Positions 24,137 to 32,182 of a stretch of 32,549 bases of DNA are shown here, in pieces. The stretch comes from Nostocoides japonicum T1-X7 (lineage in GTDB: Bacteria; Actinomycetota; Actinomycetes; Actinomycetales; Dermatophilaceae), in contig NZ_HF570958.1 of assembly GCF_001046855.1 (NCBI RefSeq), positions 592,552 through 625,100 of the forward strand, written 5' to 3'. The translations under genes were made by a program, and so were the position numbers. Below the pieces are notes generated by a model. That model worked only from the letters and a program-made list of their open reading frames with translations, searched no databases and was not told where the DNA came from. The first letter of the stretch is position 1; the number at the start of each line of letters is the position of its first letter.

Positions 24137-24358
24137 GTGCGGCTGAGCCAGTTCTGGACCCTCATGGACGACGAGTTCGGGGCCGCGTATGCCCGTTCGC
24201 TCGCGCGCAGCCACGTCCTCCATGCGCTCGACGACCGCAGCGCCGAGCAGGCGCTCGAGGACGGCGTCCCCCCACGGACCGTGTGGTTCGCCCTCTGCGA
24301 GGACATGGACGTCCCCGAGGCACGGCGCCTCGGCGTGGACCGGAAGCCACGCCGATGA
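24137..24358 (+). CDS. DUF3046 family small protein
   Basis: This 73-residue protein (RLSQFWTLMDDEFGAAYARSLARSHVL, DDRSAEQALEDGVPPRTVWFALCEDMDVPEARRLG) clearly belongs to DUF3046, a small actinobacterial family of unknown function. In many actinobacteria, including Mycobacterium, this gene sits beside recA-recX, but neither is in this window. The GTG start is fixed by the TAGACT -10 box seven bases upstream. Its stop overlaps the next start (ATGA), tying it translationally to the monooxygenase. Confidence 0.92.
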   Translation: MRLSQFWTLMDDEFGAAYARSLARSHVLHALDDRSAEQALEDGVPPRTVWFALCEDMDVPEARRLGVDRKPRR

Positions 24359-25368
24359 ACCCCCGATCGGGCCTGCCGAGGGTGGTGCTCGCACCCATGG
24401 CGGGCGGCCCCGGCACCGTCGCCCTCGCTGCGGCGGTCGGCGCCGGAGGCGGATTCCCCTTCCTGCCGGGCGGCTACCTCAGCCCCGACCGGCTCGCCGC
24501 CGATGTCGAGATCCTGCGCGCGGCAACGGACCGCCCGTTCGGCGTCAACCTCTTCGTCCCCGGACCCGATCGGATCGAGCTGACCCAGCGGGCGCGCGAG
24601 TATGCCGCCGCCCTCGCTCCCATGGCCGAGCTGGCAGGCGTCGAGCTGGGCCGGCCGACCTGGGACGACGACGCGTATGCAGGGAAGCTGGACGCGTTGG
24701 TCCAGTCGCCCCCGGCGGTCGTCTCCTTCGCGTTCGGCTGGCCGGGTCTGGACGACGTGGACCGGCTCCATCGGGTCGGGGCCGAGGTGTGGGTGACCCT
24801 CAACGATCCGGCCGAGGTGGAGTGGGCGACCGAACTCGGCGTCGACGGGATCGTCGCCCAGGGCGGGGAGGCGGGAGGACATCGGGGCGGCCCGGTCGAC
24901 AACCGCCGGGACCACCCGACGCGCGATCTCGTCCGCGCCGTGCGGCATCTCGCCCCTGCACGCACCGCGGTGGTCGCCGCCGGCGGAGTGGCGGACGGGC
25001 TCGTCGCCCGGGCCCTCCTCGACGCCGGCGCCGACGCGGTCGCCGCCGGCACGGCATACCTCCTCGCCGACGAGGCGGGGACGGCGGACGTCCACCGGCA
25101 CGCCCTCCACACCCGGTCGGGCACCGTCGTCACGCGCGCCTTCACCGGGCGCAGCGCGCGGGCCCTGCGGACGATGTGGACCGAGCGCTACTCGGACGCG
25201 GCGCCCGCCGCCTACCCGCACGTCCATCACGTGACCGCGCCGCTGCGCCGGCACGGCAAGGAGACCGGCCAGCCCGAGCTGGTCCATCTGTGGGCCGGGA
25301 CGGCGCACGCCGACGCCCGGCCCGGGCCGGCCGAGCAGATCACCGAGGACCTCCTCGCGGCGCTCTGA
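24355..25368 (+). CDS. Nitronate monooxygenase-family FMN protein
   Basis: This 337-residue TIM-barrel flavoprotein is of the 2-nitropropane dioxygenase/nitronate monooxygenase family. LAPMAGGPGTVALAAAVGAGGGFPFLPGGYLS at the start, GVNLFVPGP, GIVAQGGEAGGHRG (containing the conserved His, about residue 175), and VVAAGGVADG with AGADAVAAGTAYLLADEAG form the FMN phosphate site. Family members oxidise nitronates such as propionate 3-nitronate, but some are enoyl reductases, so the substrate is open. The ATG at 24355 overlaps the DUF3046 stop. Confidence 0.88.
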   Translation: MNPRSGLPRVVLAPMAGGPGTVALAAAVGAGGGFPFLPGGYLSPDRLAADVEILRAATDRPFGVNLFVPGPDRIELTQRAREYAAALAPMAELAGVELGRPTWDDDAYAGKLDALVQSPPAVVSFAFGWPGLDDVDRLHRVGAEVWVTLNDPAEVEWATELGVDGIVAQGGEAGGHRGGPVDNRRDHPTRDLVRAVRHLAPARTAVVAAGGVADGLVARALLDAGADAVAAGTAYLLADEAGTADVHRHALHTRSGTVVTRAFTGRSARALRTMWTERYSDAAPAAYPHVHHVTAPLRRHGKETGQPELVHLWAGTAHADARPGPAEQITEDLLAAL

Positions 25369-25464
25369 CCGGCGTGCCGCAGGTCACCTGTTCCCCCTGT
25401 CACCAATCGCCCTCGCACCGTGCGCGTCACGGGACGATAGGGATATCTGAAGGAGGCGATGATC
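25369..25464 (+). promoter_or_regulatory. Leader of the universal stress protein gene
   Basis: A strong AAGGAGG ribosome-binding site (25450-25456) precedes two ATGs, at 25459 and 25465. The second is eight bases away and preferred. ACGATAGGGATATC at 25433-25446 probably contains the -10 region, but I cannot assign the sigma factor. CAGGTCACCTG upstream is a short palindrome. Confidence 0.4.
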
Positions 25465-26388
25465 ATGACAGAGAACACTCCGTCCACGCAGTCAGCACGC
25501 GTCGTCGCAGCCACCGATGGTGGCCCGGATGGAACCAGGGCGGTGAGGTTCGGAGCCCGGGAAGCGGTCCGGCGAGGGATGCCCCTCCACCTCGTCCATG
25601 TCGTTCCCCAGGACCTCTACCCCGTCGTCGAGGACAGGTCCCTCGAGATCCGGGGCAACGAGGTGCTCCACGCCGCGGTCGCCCTCGCCCACGAGGAGGA
25701 GCCCGACCTCACGGTCACCGCGACGCTCGTCGCGGGCAGCCGAGTGCCGAGCATCCTCAACGAGATCGGTCCACGGGACGTCGTCGTCCTGTCCTCCCGC
25801 GGCCCGAACGAGCTCTCGCGGATCTGGACGGGCTCGACGACGATAGGCGTCGCGGCCCGGGCCGGGTGCCCCGTCCTCGTCCTGCCGTCCCGGTACGACG
25901 CCGACCGGCCTCCGACCGGTCGGGTGACGGCCGGCCTGCAGCGGCCCGACGCCTCCGAGGCGCTGCTCGAGGTCGCGTTCGCCGAGGCGTCGAGGGTGGG
26001 CGCGAGCCTGCTCCTGCTCCACGCGTGGCGACTGCCGTCGGGCTACGACGACATCATCACGGGGCGCACCGAGGGTGATGCCTGGGCCGCGCACATGACC
26101 GCGAAGCTGAGGGACGCCGTCGCCGGCCTCCGTGAGCGCCATCCTGAGGTGCCCGTCGAGACCCGCGCGGTCCACGGGCAGCCGGCCCGCGTCCTCGTCG
26201 ACGCCGCGGTCGGGTCCGACCGCCTCGTCATCGGCAAGCCCGCCCACGGCGGGTTCGTCCACCATCTCGGCGGCACCGCGCGAGGAGTCCTGCGTGAGGC
26301 GACCTGCCCCGTGCTCGTCGTGCCCGCGCACGTCGCCGAGGCCGGCACCGGCACCGACGCCGATGTCAGCGCCGGCGCGTCCGCCTGA
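25465..26388 (+). CDS. Universal stress protein, two tandem USP domains
   Basis: This roughly 307-residue protein consists of two USP domains (about residues 10-145 and 155-295). Domain 1 shows ATDGGPDGTRAVRFGAREA and ends GCPVLVLPSRY. Domain 2 ends GFVHHLGGTARGVLREATCPVLVVP, with the G-rich loop typical of ATP-binding USPs. Tandem USPs are common in actinobacteria and are often induced by hypoxia, stationary phase or stress. The biochemical role is not known. The start at 25465 follows a strong ribosome-binding site; the ATG at 25459 is too close to it. A strong hairpin follows the stop. Confidence 0.92.
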   Translation: MTENTPSTQSARVVAATDGGPDGTRAVRFGAREAVRRGMPLHLVHVVPQDLYPVVEDRSLEIRGNEVLHAAVALAHEEEPDLTVTATLVAGSRVPSILNEIGPRDVVVLSSRGPNELSRIWTGSTTIGVAARAGCPVLVLPSRYDADRPPTGRVTAGLQRPDASEALLEVAFAEASRVGASLLLLHAWRLPSGYDDIITGRTEGDAWAAHMTAKLRDAVAGLRERHPEVPVETRAVHGQPARVLVDAAVGSDRLVIGKPAHGGFVHHLGGTARGVLREATCPVLVVPAHVAEAGTGTDADVSAGASA

Positions 26389-26427
26389 CGATCCCGGTCC
26401 TCCTCGCCGGGCTCGTGGCGGGCGGTC

Positions 26428-26460
26428 GAGGTCCCACCGTCGCCCCGACGGTGGGACCTC
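26428..26460 (+). terminator. Strong hairpin after the universal stress protein gene
   Basis: GAGGTCCCACCGTC and GACGGTGGGACCTC form a perfect 14-base stem around a 5-base loop (GCCCC), 40 bases after the stop. No T-run follows, as is usual in this GC range. It sits between convergent genes and could stop both transcripts. Confidence 0.7.
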
Positions 26461-26478
26461 TGCGCTCGGTGCAGCATC

Positions 26479-26498
26479 CCCCGTGCCCAGACACGGGG
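26479..26498. terminator. Second small hairpin in the convergent gap
   Basis: CCCCGTG (26479-26485) pairs with CACGGGG (26492-26498) around six bases, 41 bases past the CPBP protease stop. It could terminate the leftward operon. Confidence 0.4.
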
Positions 26499-26539
26499 AA
26501 TCCTGCCCGCAGGGGACGAGGGGCCGAGCCTCGGTCGCG

Positions 26540-27238
26540 TCACCAGATGAGGACCCAGCCGAGGAGGAGCAGGTTGGCCACCCCTTGGGCGACGACGCAG
26601 GCGTGGACCGAGCCGGTGCGGACCCGGCACCAGCCGAGCGCGAGACCCATGAGGAGGACGGAGGGGAGCACGCCGGCGATGACCTTCCCGTCGAGCGGCT
26701 GCAGCCCGTAGTCGCCGAGATGGACCAGGGCCCAGGCCGCGGACGTGCCGACGACCGCGGTGAGGGGTCCGTGCCGGTCGGCGAGCGCCGTATGCAGCAC
26801 GCCGCGGAAGCACACCTCCTCGGCGAGGGGGACGAGGAGGCCGAGGACGACGACGGCGCCGACCGCCACGACGGCGGGGGGTGCCGACGGCACGGTGTCC
26901 ACGACGAGGGTGCGCAGGCCGAGCGCCCAGTTGTGCCTGCCGGTTCCGACGAGGAGGACGCACGCGCCGACGCTCACGGCATACGAGGCGAAGACGACGA
27001 GCACTCCCTCGACGACCCGTCGGCGGGAGGCCGGGCGACGCAGCCCGACGGTCTCCCAGGAGCCCCGAGGGACGGCGAGGACGACGAGCGGGGTGAGCAT
27101 GACCGAGGCGACCATGAGGGTCTCGCTGAACGCGCCGAGGATGCGCACGACGGCGAGCGAGACGAACAGCAGCGCCCCGGTGCCGACGGGCGAGATCGCA
27201 TACCGGCGCTGAAGCGTGCCGTGGACGCGACCCGGCAT
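26540..27238 (-). CDS. CPBP-family intramembrane metalloprotease
   Basis: This 232-residue membrane protein has about seven hydrophobic segments. It carries the CPBP/CAAX-protease signature: PLAEEVCFRGVLHT (EExxxR, near residue 138), ALVHLGDY with the second-motif His, and HACVVAQGVANL with His and Asn. These residues form the metal/catalytic site of prenyl-protein-type intramembrane proteases. Bacterial members serve in protein processing or bacteriocin immunity, and no substrate is apparent. The ATG at 27238 was chosen because membrane-protein character begins just after it; an AGGGA lies upstream. It is 92 bases behind the MMPL gene on the same strand, possibly the end of that operon. Confidence 0.87.
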   Translation of the reverse strand: MPGRVHGTLQRRYAISPVGTGALLFVSLAVVRILGAFSETLMVASVMLTPLVVLAVPRGSWETVGLRRPASRRRVVEGVLVVFASYAVSVGACVLLVGTGRHNWALGLRTLVVDTVPSAPPAVVAVGAVVVLGLLVPLAEEVCFRGVLHTALADRHGPLTAVVGTSAAWALVHLGDYGLQPLDGKVIAGVLPSVLLMGLALGWCRVRTGSVHACVVAQGVANLLLLGWVLIW

Positions 27239-27330
27239 ACCGCGGAGTCCCTGTCTCCGTGCGGGATCCGGCTGGGCGAGAGCTCCGCCGGCTCGGCACC
27301 CGGAGGCGGGCGATCCACCGGACCCGGGGG

Positions 27331-29820
27331 TCACGACTGCGCCGCCGTGCGCCGGCCGAGGCGGGGGACCCACCAGTTGTACCGCTGGAGGAGCATGAGG
27401 GAGGCGGGGACGAAGAGCATCCGCACGAGCGTCGCGTCGAGCAGGACGGCCGTGCCGAGACCCACGCCGTACTCGCGCAGCATGAGGGTCGAGGACAGCG
27501 CCATCGTGCCGAGGCTCCCGGCCATGACGAGCCCGGCGGCCGTGATGACCCGCCCGGTGTCGACGACCGCGATGCTCGTCGCATCGGCGTCGTCGTGGCC
27601 GTGCCGGACGAGATCCCGCACCCGGGTGATCAGGAAGATCTCGTAGTCCATCCCGAGACCCATCATGAGGATGACGAGGAAGACGGGCAGGTCGTCGATG
27701 ACCGGCTGCCCGAGCCAGGTCTGGAAGACGAGAACGGTGACGCCGACGGCCCACAGGTTGCTCATGAGGATGGTGAGGATGAGCCGCACGGGGATGAGGA
27801 CGGACCGGAGGGCGAAGAGGAGGAGGACGAAGACGCCCGAGGCGACGAGGCCGATCATCCGCAGGAAGCTCGTGTGGAGCGCCTCGTTGTACTGGGCGTC
27901 GACCCGCGTCGCACCGCCGACCCGCAGCGTCGCGAGGCCGTGCGTGTCGAGGACGCCGCCGATCCGGTCGACGGTCTCTCGGGCCTCGATCGAGAAGGGG
28001 TCTCCGCGGAGGGTGACGGCGATCCGCGTCGTGCCGTCCGGGGCGAGGAAGTCGCGGGTGAGGGCCGCCGGCTGCTCACCGGTCCGTGGGCTCGGCAGGT
28101 CGGTCCCGAACGGGCTCGTCGTGGTCGCCACCCGCGCGACGCCGGGCTGGGCGGCGAGGGCGGCTCCGACCGTCGCGAGGCGGGCGCGACCCTCCGTCGT
28201 GAGGGTGCCGGAGCGGACGAGGGAGGCGGGCAGGCGTCCGGTGACGACGGTGGGGAACAGCGTGCCCTGGCCCCACTGATGTGCGACGACCTGGGCACCC
28301 GCCTTGGCGTCCGTCGTCGGGCTGAGGGCGAGCGGGTCCGCGGAGAGGCCGTGCCCCGCCACGACGACCGCGAACGGCACCGTCACGGCGACGAAGGCGG
28401 CGACGACGGCGAGCGGGCAGGCGCGGGTCGCCGTGACGAGGCTGCGGAGCGCACGGGCCAGGGCGCTGCTCGTCTCGAGGTCGGAGAGGGGACGGAGACC
28501 GAGGAGGAAGAAGCGGTCGCCGAGGAGGATGAGCAGGCAGGGGGTGATGGTCAGGGCCGCCGCGAGGATGATCGGGATGCCGACGAGCCCGCCGTAGCCG
28601 AGCGGCGGGATCCAGTCGATGGGCGAGACGAGGGTGGCGCCGAACGACAGGACGACGGCGGTCCCGGCGAGCAGGACGCTCTCGCCGGCCCGCACGGTGG
28701 CCCGGACGACGGCCTCCTCGACGCTCGCGCCGGTCAGCCGTTCCTGCCGGTAGCGCGACGAGAGGAGCATGCTGTAGTCGATCCCGGCCCCGAGGATGAC
28801 GAACGTCATGATCGTCGTCGTGAACTGGGTGAGATGGACGTGCCGCCCGATGAGGGTGAGCCACGCCTGGCTCACGTTCGACGCGAGCCCGATCGTCGCG
28901 ACGGTGATGAGCGCCGGCAGCACGGCGCGGAAGAAGAGGAGGAGGACGATGGCGATGACGACGTATGCGACCTGCTCCATCCGTGCGTTGTCCGCCTCGG
29001 CGCGCCGGTAGGTGTCCTGGAGCAGGGGGATCTCGCCGGTGACGTGGACCGCGACGGTGTCCTCGAGCCCGAGGCTCGCGACGACACGGCTCGTCATCGC
29101 GCGGAGGCCGACGATGTCCGGGTCCCCCGTGCCGGGCCGGAAGCTCACGACGACGAGAGCCGTGCGCCCGTCGGGGGACACGACGTCGCGGGTGACGACG
29201 GGAACGGGGAAGCGGGTCCAGTCCGTCGACGTGACGACGTCGCCGGCGAGCGTGGCGCGTGCCGTCGCGGGCGCGGCGTCGGCCGTGAGGACGAGCTCCT
29301 GCAGCCGGGGCGCGAGTCCGGAGCGGCGCACGATGCCGGTCAGCCGGACGCGGCGCTCCGTCGGCCCGACGTCGGCGAGCGACGGGGCGGCTGCGGCGAG
29401 GGTCCGGTCGACGACGTCGAGCACCGCGTCGCGGCGCAGGGTGTATGCCGACACCGAGCCGATGACCGTGCCCTGCGCCTCGAGCCGGCCGATCGCCCCG
29501 TCGAGGGCCGCGAGGAGCTGCCGCATCCGGGCGGACCGCTCGTCGAAGTGGTCGAGGACGACGAGCGTCTCGCCCTCGGAGTGGGCCGGGAAGTCGCGGT
29601 CGATGTCTGCCGCGACGGCCGCGCTCTCGCTGCCGGGCACGACCTTCGAGGAGCCCTGGGTGCTCAGGACGCTCGAGGCCTGGAGCGCGAGCGGGGTGCT
29701 CAGGGCGACGACGAGCAGCCACCATCCGATGACCAGCTTGGGATGGGCGACGAGGGCCCGGGCGAACCCTTCGAGGGCCGCGTGGACCCGGCCCTGGCTC
29801 CGCTCCCGGTCGGTGCTCAT
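27331..29820 (-). CDS. MMPL-family RND-type transporter
   Basis: This 829-residue protein has the MmpL layout of two halves, each with one transmembrane helix, a large extracytoplasmic domain and about five more helices. The proton-relay motifs are present: GAGIDYSML near residue 347 and GLGMDYEIFL near 723. Mycobacterial MmpL proteins export lipids, siderophores or drugs; the cargo here is unknown. An AGGAG site precedes the ATG. It lies 36 bases after the methyltransferase in the same direction and probably exports the product of the upstream enzymes. Confidence 0.93.
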   Translation of the reverse strand: MSTDRERSQGRVHAALEGFARALVAHPKLVIGWWLLVVALSTPLALQASSVLSTQGSSKVVPGSESAAVAADIDRDFPAHSEGETLVVLDHFDERSARMRQLLAALDGAIGRLEAQGTVIGSVSAYTLRRDAVLDVVDRTLAAAAPSLADVGPTERRVRLTGIVRRSGLAPRLQELVLTADAAPATARATLAGDVVTSTDWTRFPVPVVTRDVVSPDGRTALVVVSFRPGTGDPDIVGLRAMTSRVVASLGLEDTVAVHVTGEIPLLQDTYRRAEADNARMEQVAYVVIAIVLLLFFRAVLPALITVATIGLASNVSQAWLTLIGRHVHLTQFTTTIMTFVILGAGIDYSMLLSSRYRQERLTGASVEEAVVRATVRAGESVLLAGTAVVLSFGATLVSPIDWIPPLGYGGLVGIPIILAAALTITPCLLILLGDRFFLLGLRPLSDLETSSALARALRSLVTATRACPLAVVAAFVAVTVPFAVVVAGHGLSADPLALSPTTDAKAGAQVVAHQWGQGTLFPTVVTGRLPASLVRSGTLTTEGRARLATVGAALAAQPGVARVATTTSPFGTDLPSPRTGEQPAALTRDFLAPDGTTRIAVTLRGDPFSIEARETVDRIGGVLDTHGLATLRVGGATRVDAQYNEALHTSFLRMIGLVASGVFVLLLFALRSVLIPVRLILTILMSNLWAVGVTVLVFQTWLGQPVIDDLPVFLVILMMGLGMDYEIFLITRVRDLVRHGHDDADATSIAVVDTGRVITAAGLVMAGSLGTMALSSTLMLREYGVGLGTAVLLDATLVRMLFVPASLMLLQRYNWWVPRLGRRTAAQS

Positions 29821-29856
29821 GGTCCCGGCTCCTGCCCCGCACGCCCCGTCCGCGGG

Positions 29857-30813
29857 TCAGGCCGCGGCGTCCGGTGCGGCGGCGTCCGGCGCGGTGCCAC
29901 GGGGCTCCGTAGCGCCCGACGATGCGGCGCCGGGCGTGGCCCGGGCCACCCGGTGTCGCGCGACGCCGAGGACGAAGGTGTGCCGGAGCCCGAGGGCGCC
30001 GTGCTCGCGCCGGTACTCCTCGAGGGCTTCGCCGAGGCGGGCCCGGATCTCCTCCTCACGGCTGATGTCGAAGGAGTCCCGGAACCCGGCTCCGGCCCCG
30101 GAGCGCTCGACCCAGTCCATCGCCTCGGCGACCGAGGCGATCGGCAGCTCCTGTGCCCCCTGGTCGAGGATGACCGGGTCGAGTCCGGCCTTGCGGAACC
30201 ACTTCCCGAGCACCTGCTCGCTCTTCGGCAGGGAGACCCGGATGAGCGAGGTGAGCATGCTCGGGTCGTCGGCGACGACCTGCTCGAACGCCTCCCGCAG
30301 CGTCGACAGGGCCGTCGAGCGGGTCTCGATGACGGCCACCTGGCCTCCTTCGCGCAGCACCCTGCGCACGTCGCGCAGCAGGCGGACCGGCTGGCTGTAG
30401 CAGATCGCCCACCCGATGACGACGAGATCCGCGCTGTCGGTCGGCTGGCGCCGAAGGAAGTCCTCCATGTCCCCTTCGGCGAAGCTCAGCTCGAGGCCGG
30501 GCCGGTGGGCGACCTTGCCCCGAGCCACGGCCAGCATCCCGGGCGACTTGTCGACGACGGCGAGCCGCCCGCGGCCGTCGAGCCGTCGCACGATCTCCTC
30601 GGTGAGATGCCCTGTCCCGCAGGCGAGCTCGACGACGGCGTCGCCGGGGGAGATCCGCACGCGGTCGAGCAGGCTCACCGAGTGTGGACCCATGACGCTC
30701 GTGAAGTAGTCGTCGTACGTCGGGCTGGCGATGTCGTAGTCGGGGGTCGGATCGGCGCTCGCTCCGTGGATCCACAGGCTCAGGGCACGAAGGGCAAGAC
30801 CGGTGCGGGACAT
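29857..30813 (-). CDS. SAM-dependent class I methyltransferase
   Basis: This 318-residue protein has a class I fold: motif I VVELACGTGHLTEEI (about residues 60-74), an acidic RLAVVDKSPGML strand 2, AEGDMEDF, and ADLVVIGWAICYSQP with VLREGGQVAVIE as post-motifs. It most resembles UbiE/COQ5-like small-molecule methyltransferases. The acceptor is unknown. The C-terminus is a low-complexity Ala/Pro/Asp tail (PDAAAPDAAA). It starts 13 bases after the MFS stop with a purine-rich GAGAGAG leader, so it is in the same operon. Confidence 0.88.
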   Translation of the reverse strand: MSRTGLALRALSLWIHGASADPTPDYDIASPTYDDYFTSVMGPHSVSLLDRVRISPGDAVVELACGTGHLTEEIVRRLDGRGRLAVVDKSPGMLAVARGKVAHRPGLELSFAEGDMEDFLRRQPTDSADLVVIGWAICYSQPVRLLRDVRRVLREGGQVAVIETRSTALSTLREAFEQVVADDPSMLTSLIRVSLPKSEQVLGKWFRKAGLDPVILDQGAQELPIASVAEAMDWVERSGAGAGFRDSFDISREEEIRARLGEALEEYRREHGALGLRHTFVLGVARHRVARATPGAASSGATEPRGTAPDAAAPDAAA

Positions 30814-30826
30814 GTGTCTCTCTCTT

Positions 30827-32182
30827 TCAGTGGGTGGTGCTCGTATCGGCGCGGTCGGGTGTCACGTCCCCCGGTGGGACAGGCGACCTGTCCGGTCGGG
30901 GTCCGGTGGTCGGGGTCCGGTCGATCGGTCCCCCGTGGGTCAGGCGTGGCAGGGCCGTCCGGGTCCCCTCGTGGTGGGGGTCCGTCTCGTCTGGGATCGC
31001 CGGGAGGGCGACCGGGGGTCGGGAGCGGGCGTCGAGCCGATGGACGAGGAGCGCGCCGAGGGCGAGGACGACGGCCGTCGCGGCGAACAGTCCGGGAAGC
31101 GGCACGCGGTCGGCCGCCGCACCGCCGACGAACGGTCCGATGGCCATACCGGCGGCATAGGTGACGTTGAAGACCGCGCAGGCCGCGGCATACCCGCCGC
31201 CGGTCGCGCGGACATCGAGGGCGACCCGCGAGAGACCGGGGATGAGGACGAGGCTGTAGCCGAGGGCGACGACGACGAGGACCCCCGCGACGCCGATCCC
31301 GGATCCCGGGACCGTCGCGAAGGGCACGGCGGCCGCCATGACGAGCAGGCCGGCGGGCAGCGCCGGGAAGGTGGGGCGCCGGTCGGCGAGACTCCCGACC
31401 GCGGGACTGACGACGAGATGGGCGAGCGTCGCCGCGCCGAAGACGAGACCCACGACGGCGGGCGTCGCGTCGAGGCGGCTCGCGAGGTCGAGGGGGAGGA
31501 GGGGCTCGAGCATGCTGAGGACGGCCGCGGCGAGGACGACGGCGGCGAGGGTCGCCCGGAACCGGGGCGCGCCGAGCAACTCCCGGACCGGCGTCCGCGC
31601 GGGCGACGGCACGGGCGCGGACGCGGGCGCGAGCTGCGCCAGCGCGCAGAGCGCGACGAGCCCCGCGCAGACGAGGAACGGCGCGCGGAAACCGTGTGCT
31701 GTCGCGAGGATCCCGGCGAGCGGTGGGCCGACGAGCAGGCCCGCCGACATGCTCGCCATGACGACGCCCATCCCGAGGCCGACGCGGTCCGGCGGCAGGC
31801 GGTGGGCGACGAGGGCGACGCCGACGGTCCACACGACGCCGGCGGCCGCGCCCTGGAGCGAACGGGCGACGACGAGCTGCGGGTAGGTCGTCGCGGAGGC
31901 GAAGAGCAGGGTCGCGCCGGTGACGCCGAGCATGCCGACGACGAGCGGGCCGCGGCGGCCGACCCGGTCTCCCATCCGTCCCACCGCGACCGTCGCGGCG
32001 ACGAGGGTGACGGCGTACGACGCGAAGAGGGTGCCGATGCCGAGCGGCCCGACGCCCAGCCGCTCGGCATACCCGGGAAGCACGGGGACGACCGCGCTGT
32101 AGAGGAGGCTGTCGGCGAAGAGCGCGACGGAGACGGCCGCGACGACGAGGGCCGACGACCTCCGGGCGGCGGCGAGGCTCAT
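30827..32182 (-). CDS. MFS transporter, DHA1-like efflux family
   Basis: This 451-residue protein has twelve predicted transmembrane helices in two halves. Motif A is GRMGDRVGRRGPL (near residue 67) and a motif C-like ASMSAGLLVGPPLAG follows later in the N-terminal half, a sign of proton-coupled antiport. A Pro/Thr/Asp-rich cytoplasmic tail of about 60 residues follows. The ATG at 32182 overlaps the stop of the PLP enzyme (ATGA). The likely role is export of a product or resistance; substrate is unknown. Confidence 0.9.
   Translation of the reverse strand: MSLAAARRSSALVVAAVSVALFADSLLYSAVVPVLPGYAERLGVGPLGIGTLFASYAVTLVAATVAVGRMGDRVGRRGPLVVGMLGVTGATLLFASATTYPQLVVARSLQGAAAGVVWTVGVALVAHRLPPDRVGLGMGVVMASMSAGLLVGPPLAGILATAHGFRAPFLVCAGLVALCALAQLAPASAPVPSPARTPVRELLGAPRFRATLAAVVLAAAVLSMLEPLLPLDLASRLDATPAVVGLVFGAATLAHLVVSPAVGSLADRRPTFPALPAGLLVMAAAVPFATVPGSGIGVAGVLVVVALGYSLVLIPGLSRVALDVRATGGGYAAACAVFNVTYAAGMAIGPFVGGAAADRVPLPGLFAATAVVLALGALLVHRLDARSRPPVALPAIPDETDPHHEGTRTALPRLTHGGPIDRTPTTGPRPDRSPVPPGDVTPDRADTSTTH

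Noticed and set aside
27259..31164. Long plus-strand open frame opposite the MMPL and methyltransferase genes
   Set aside because: It crosses several clear minus-strand genes and is Asp/Glu/Arg low-complexity; no domain is seen.
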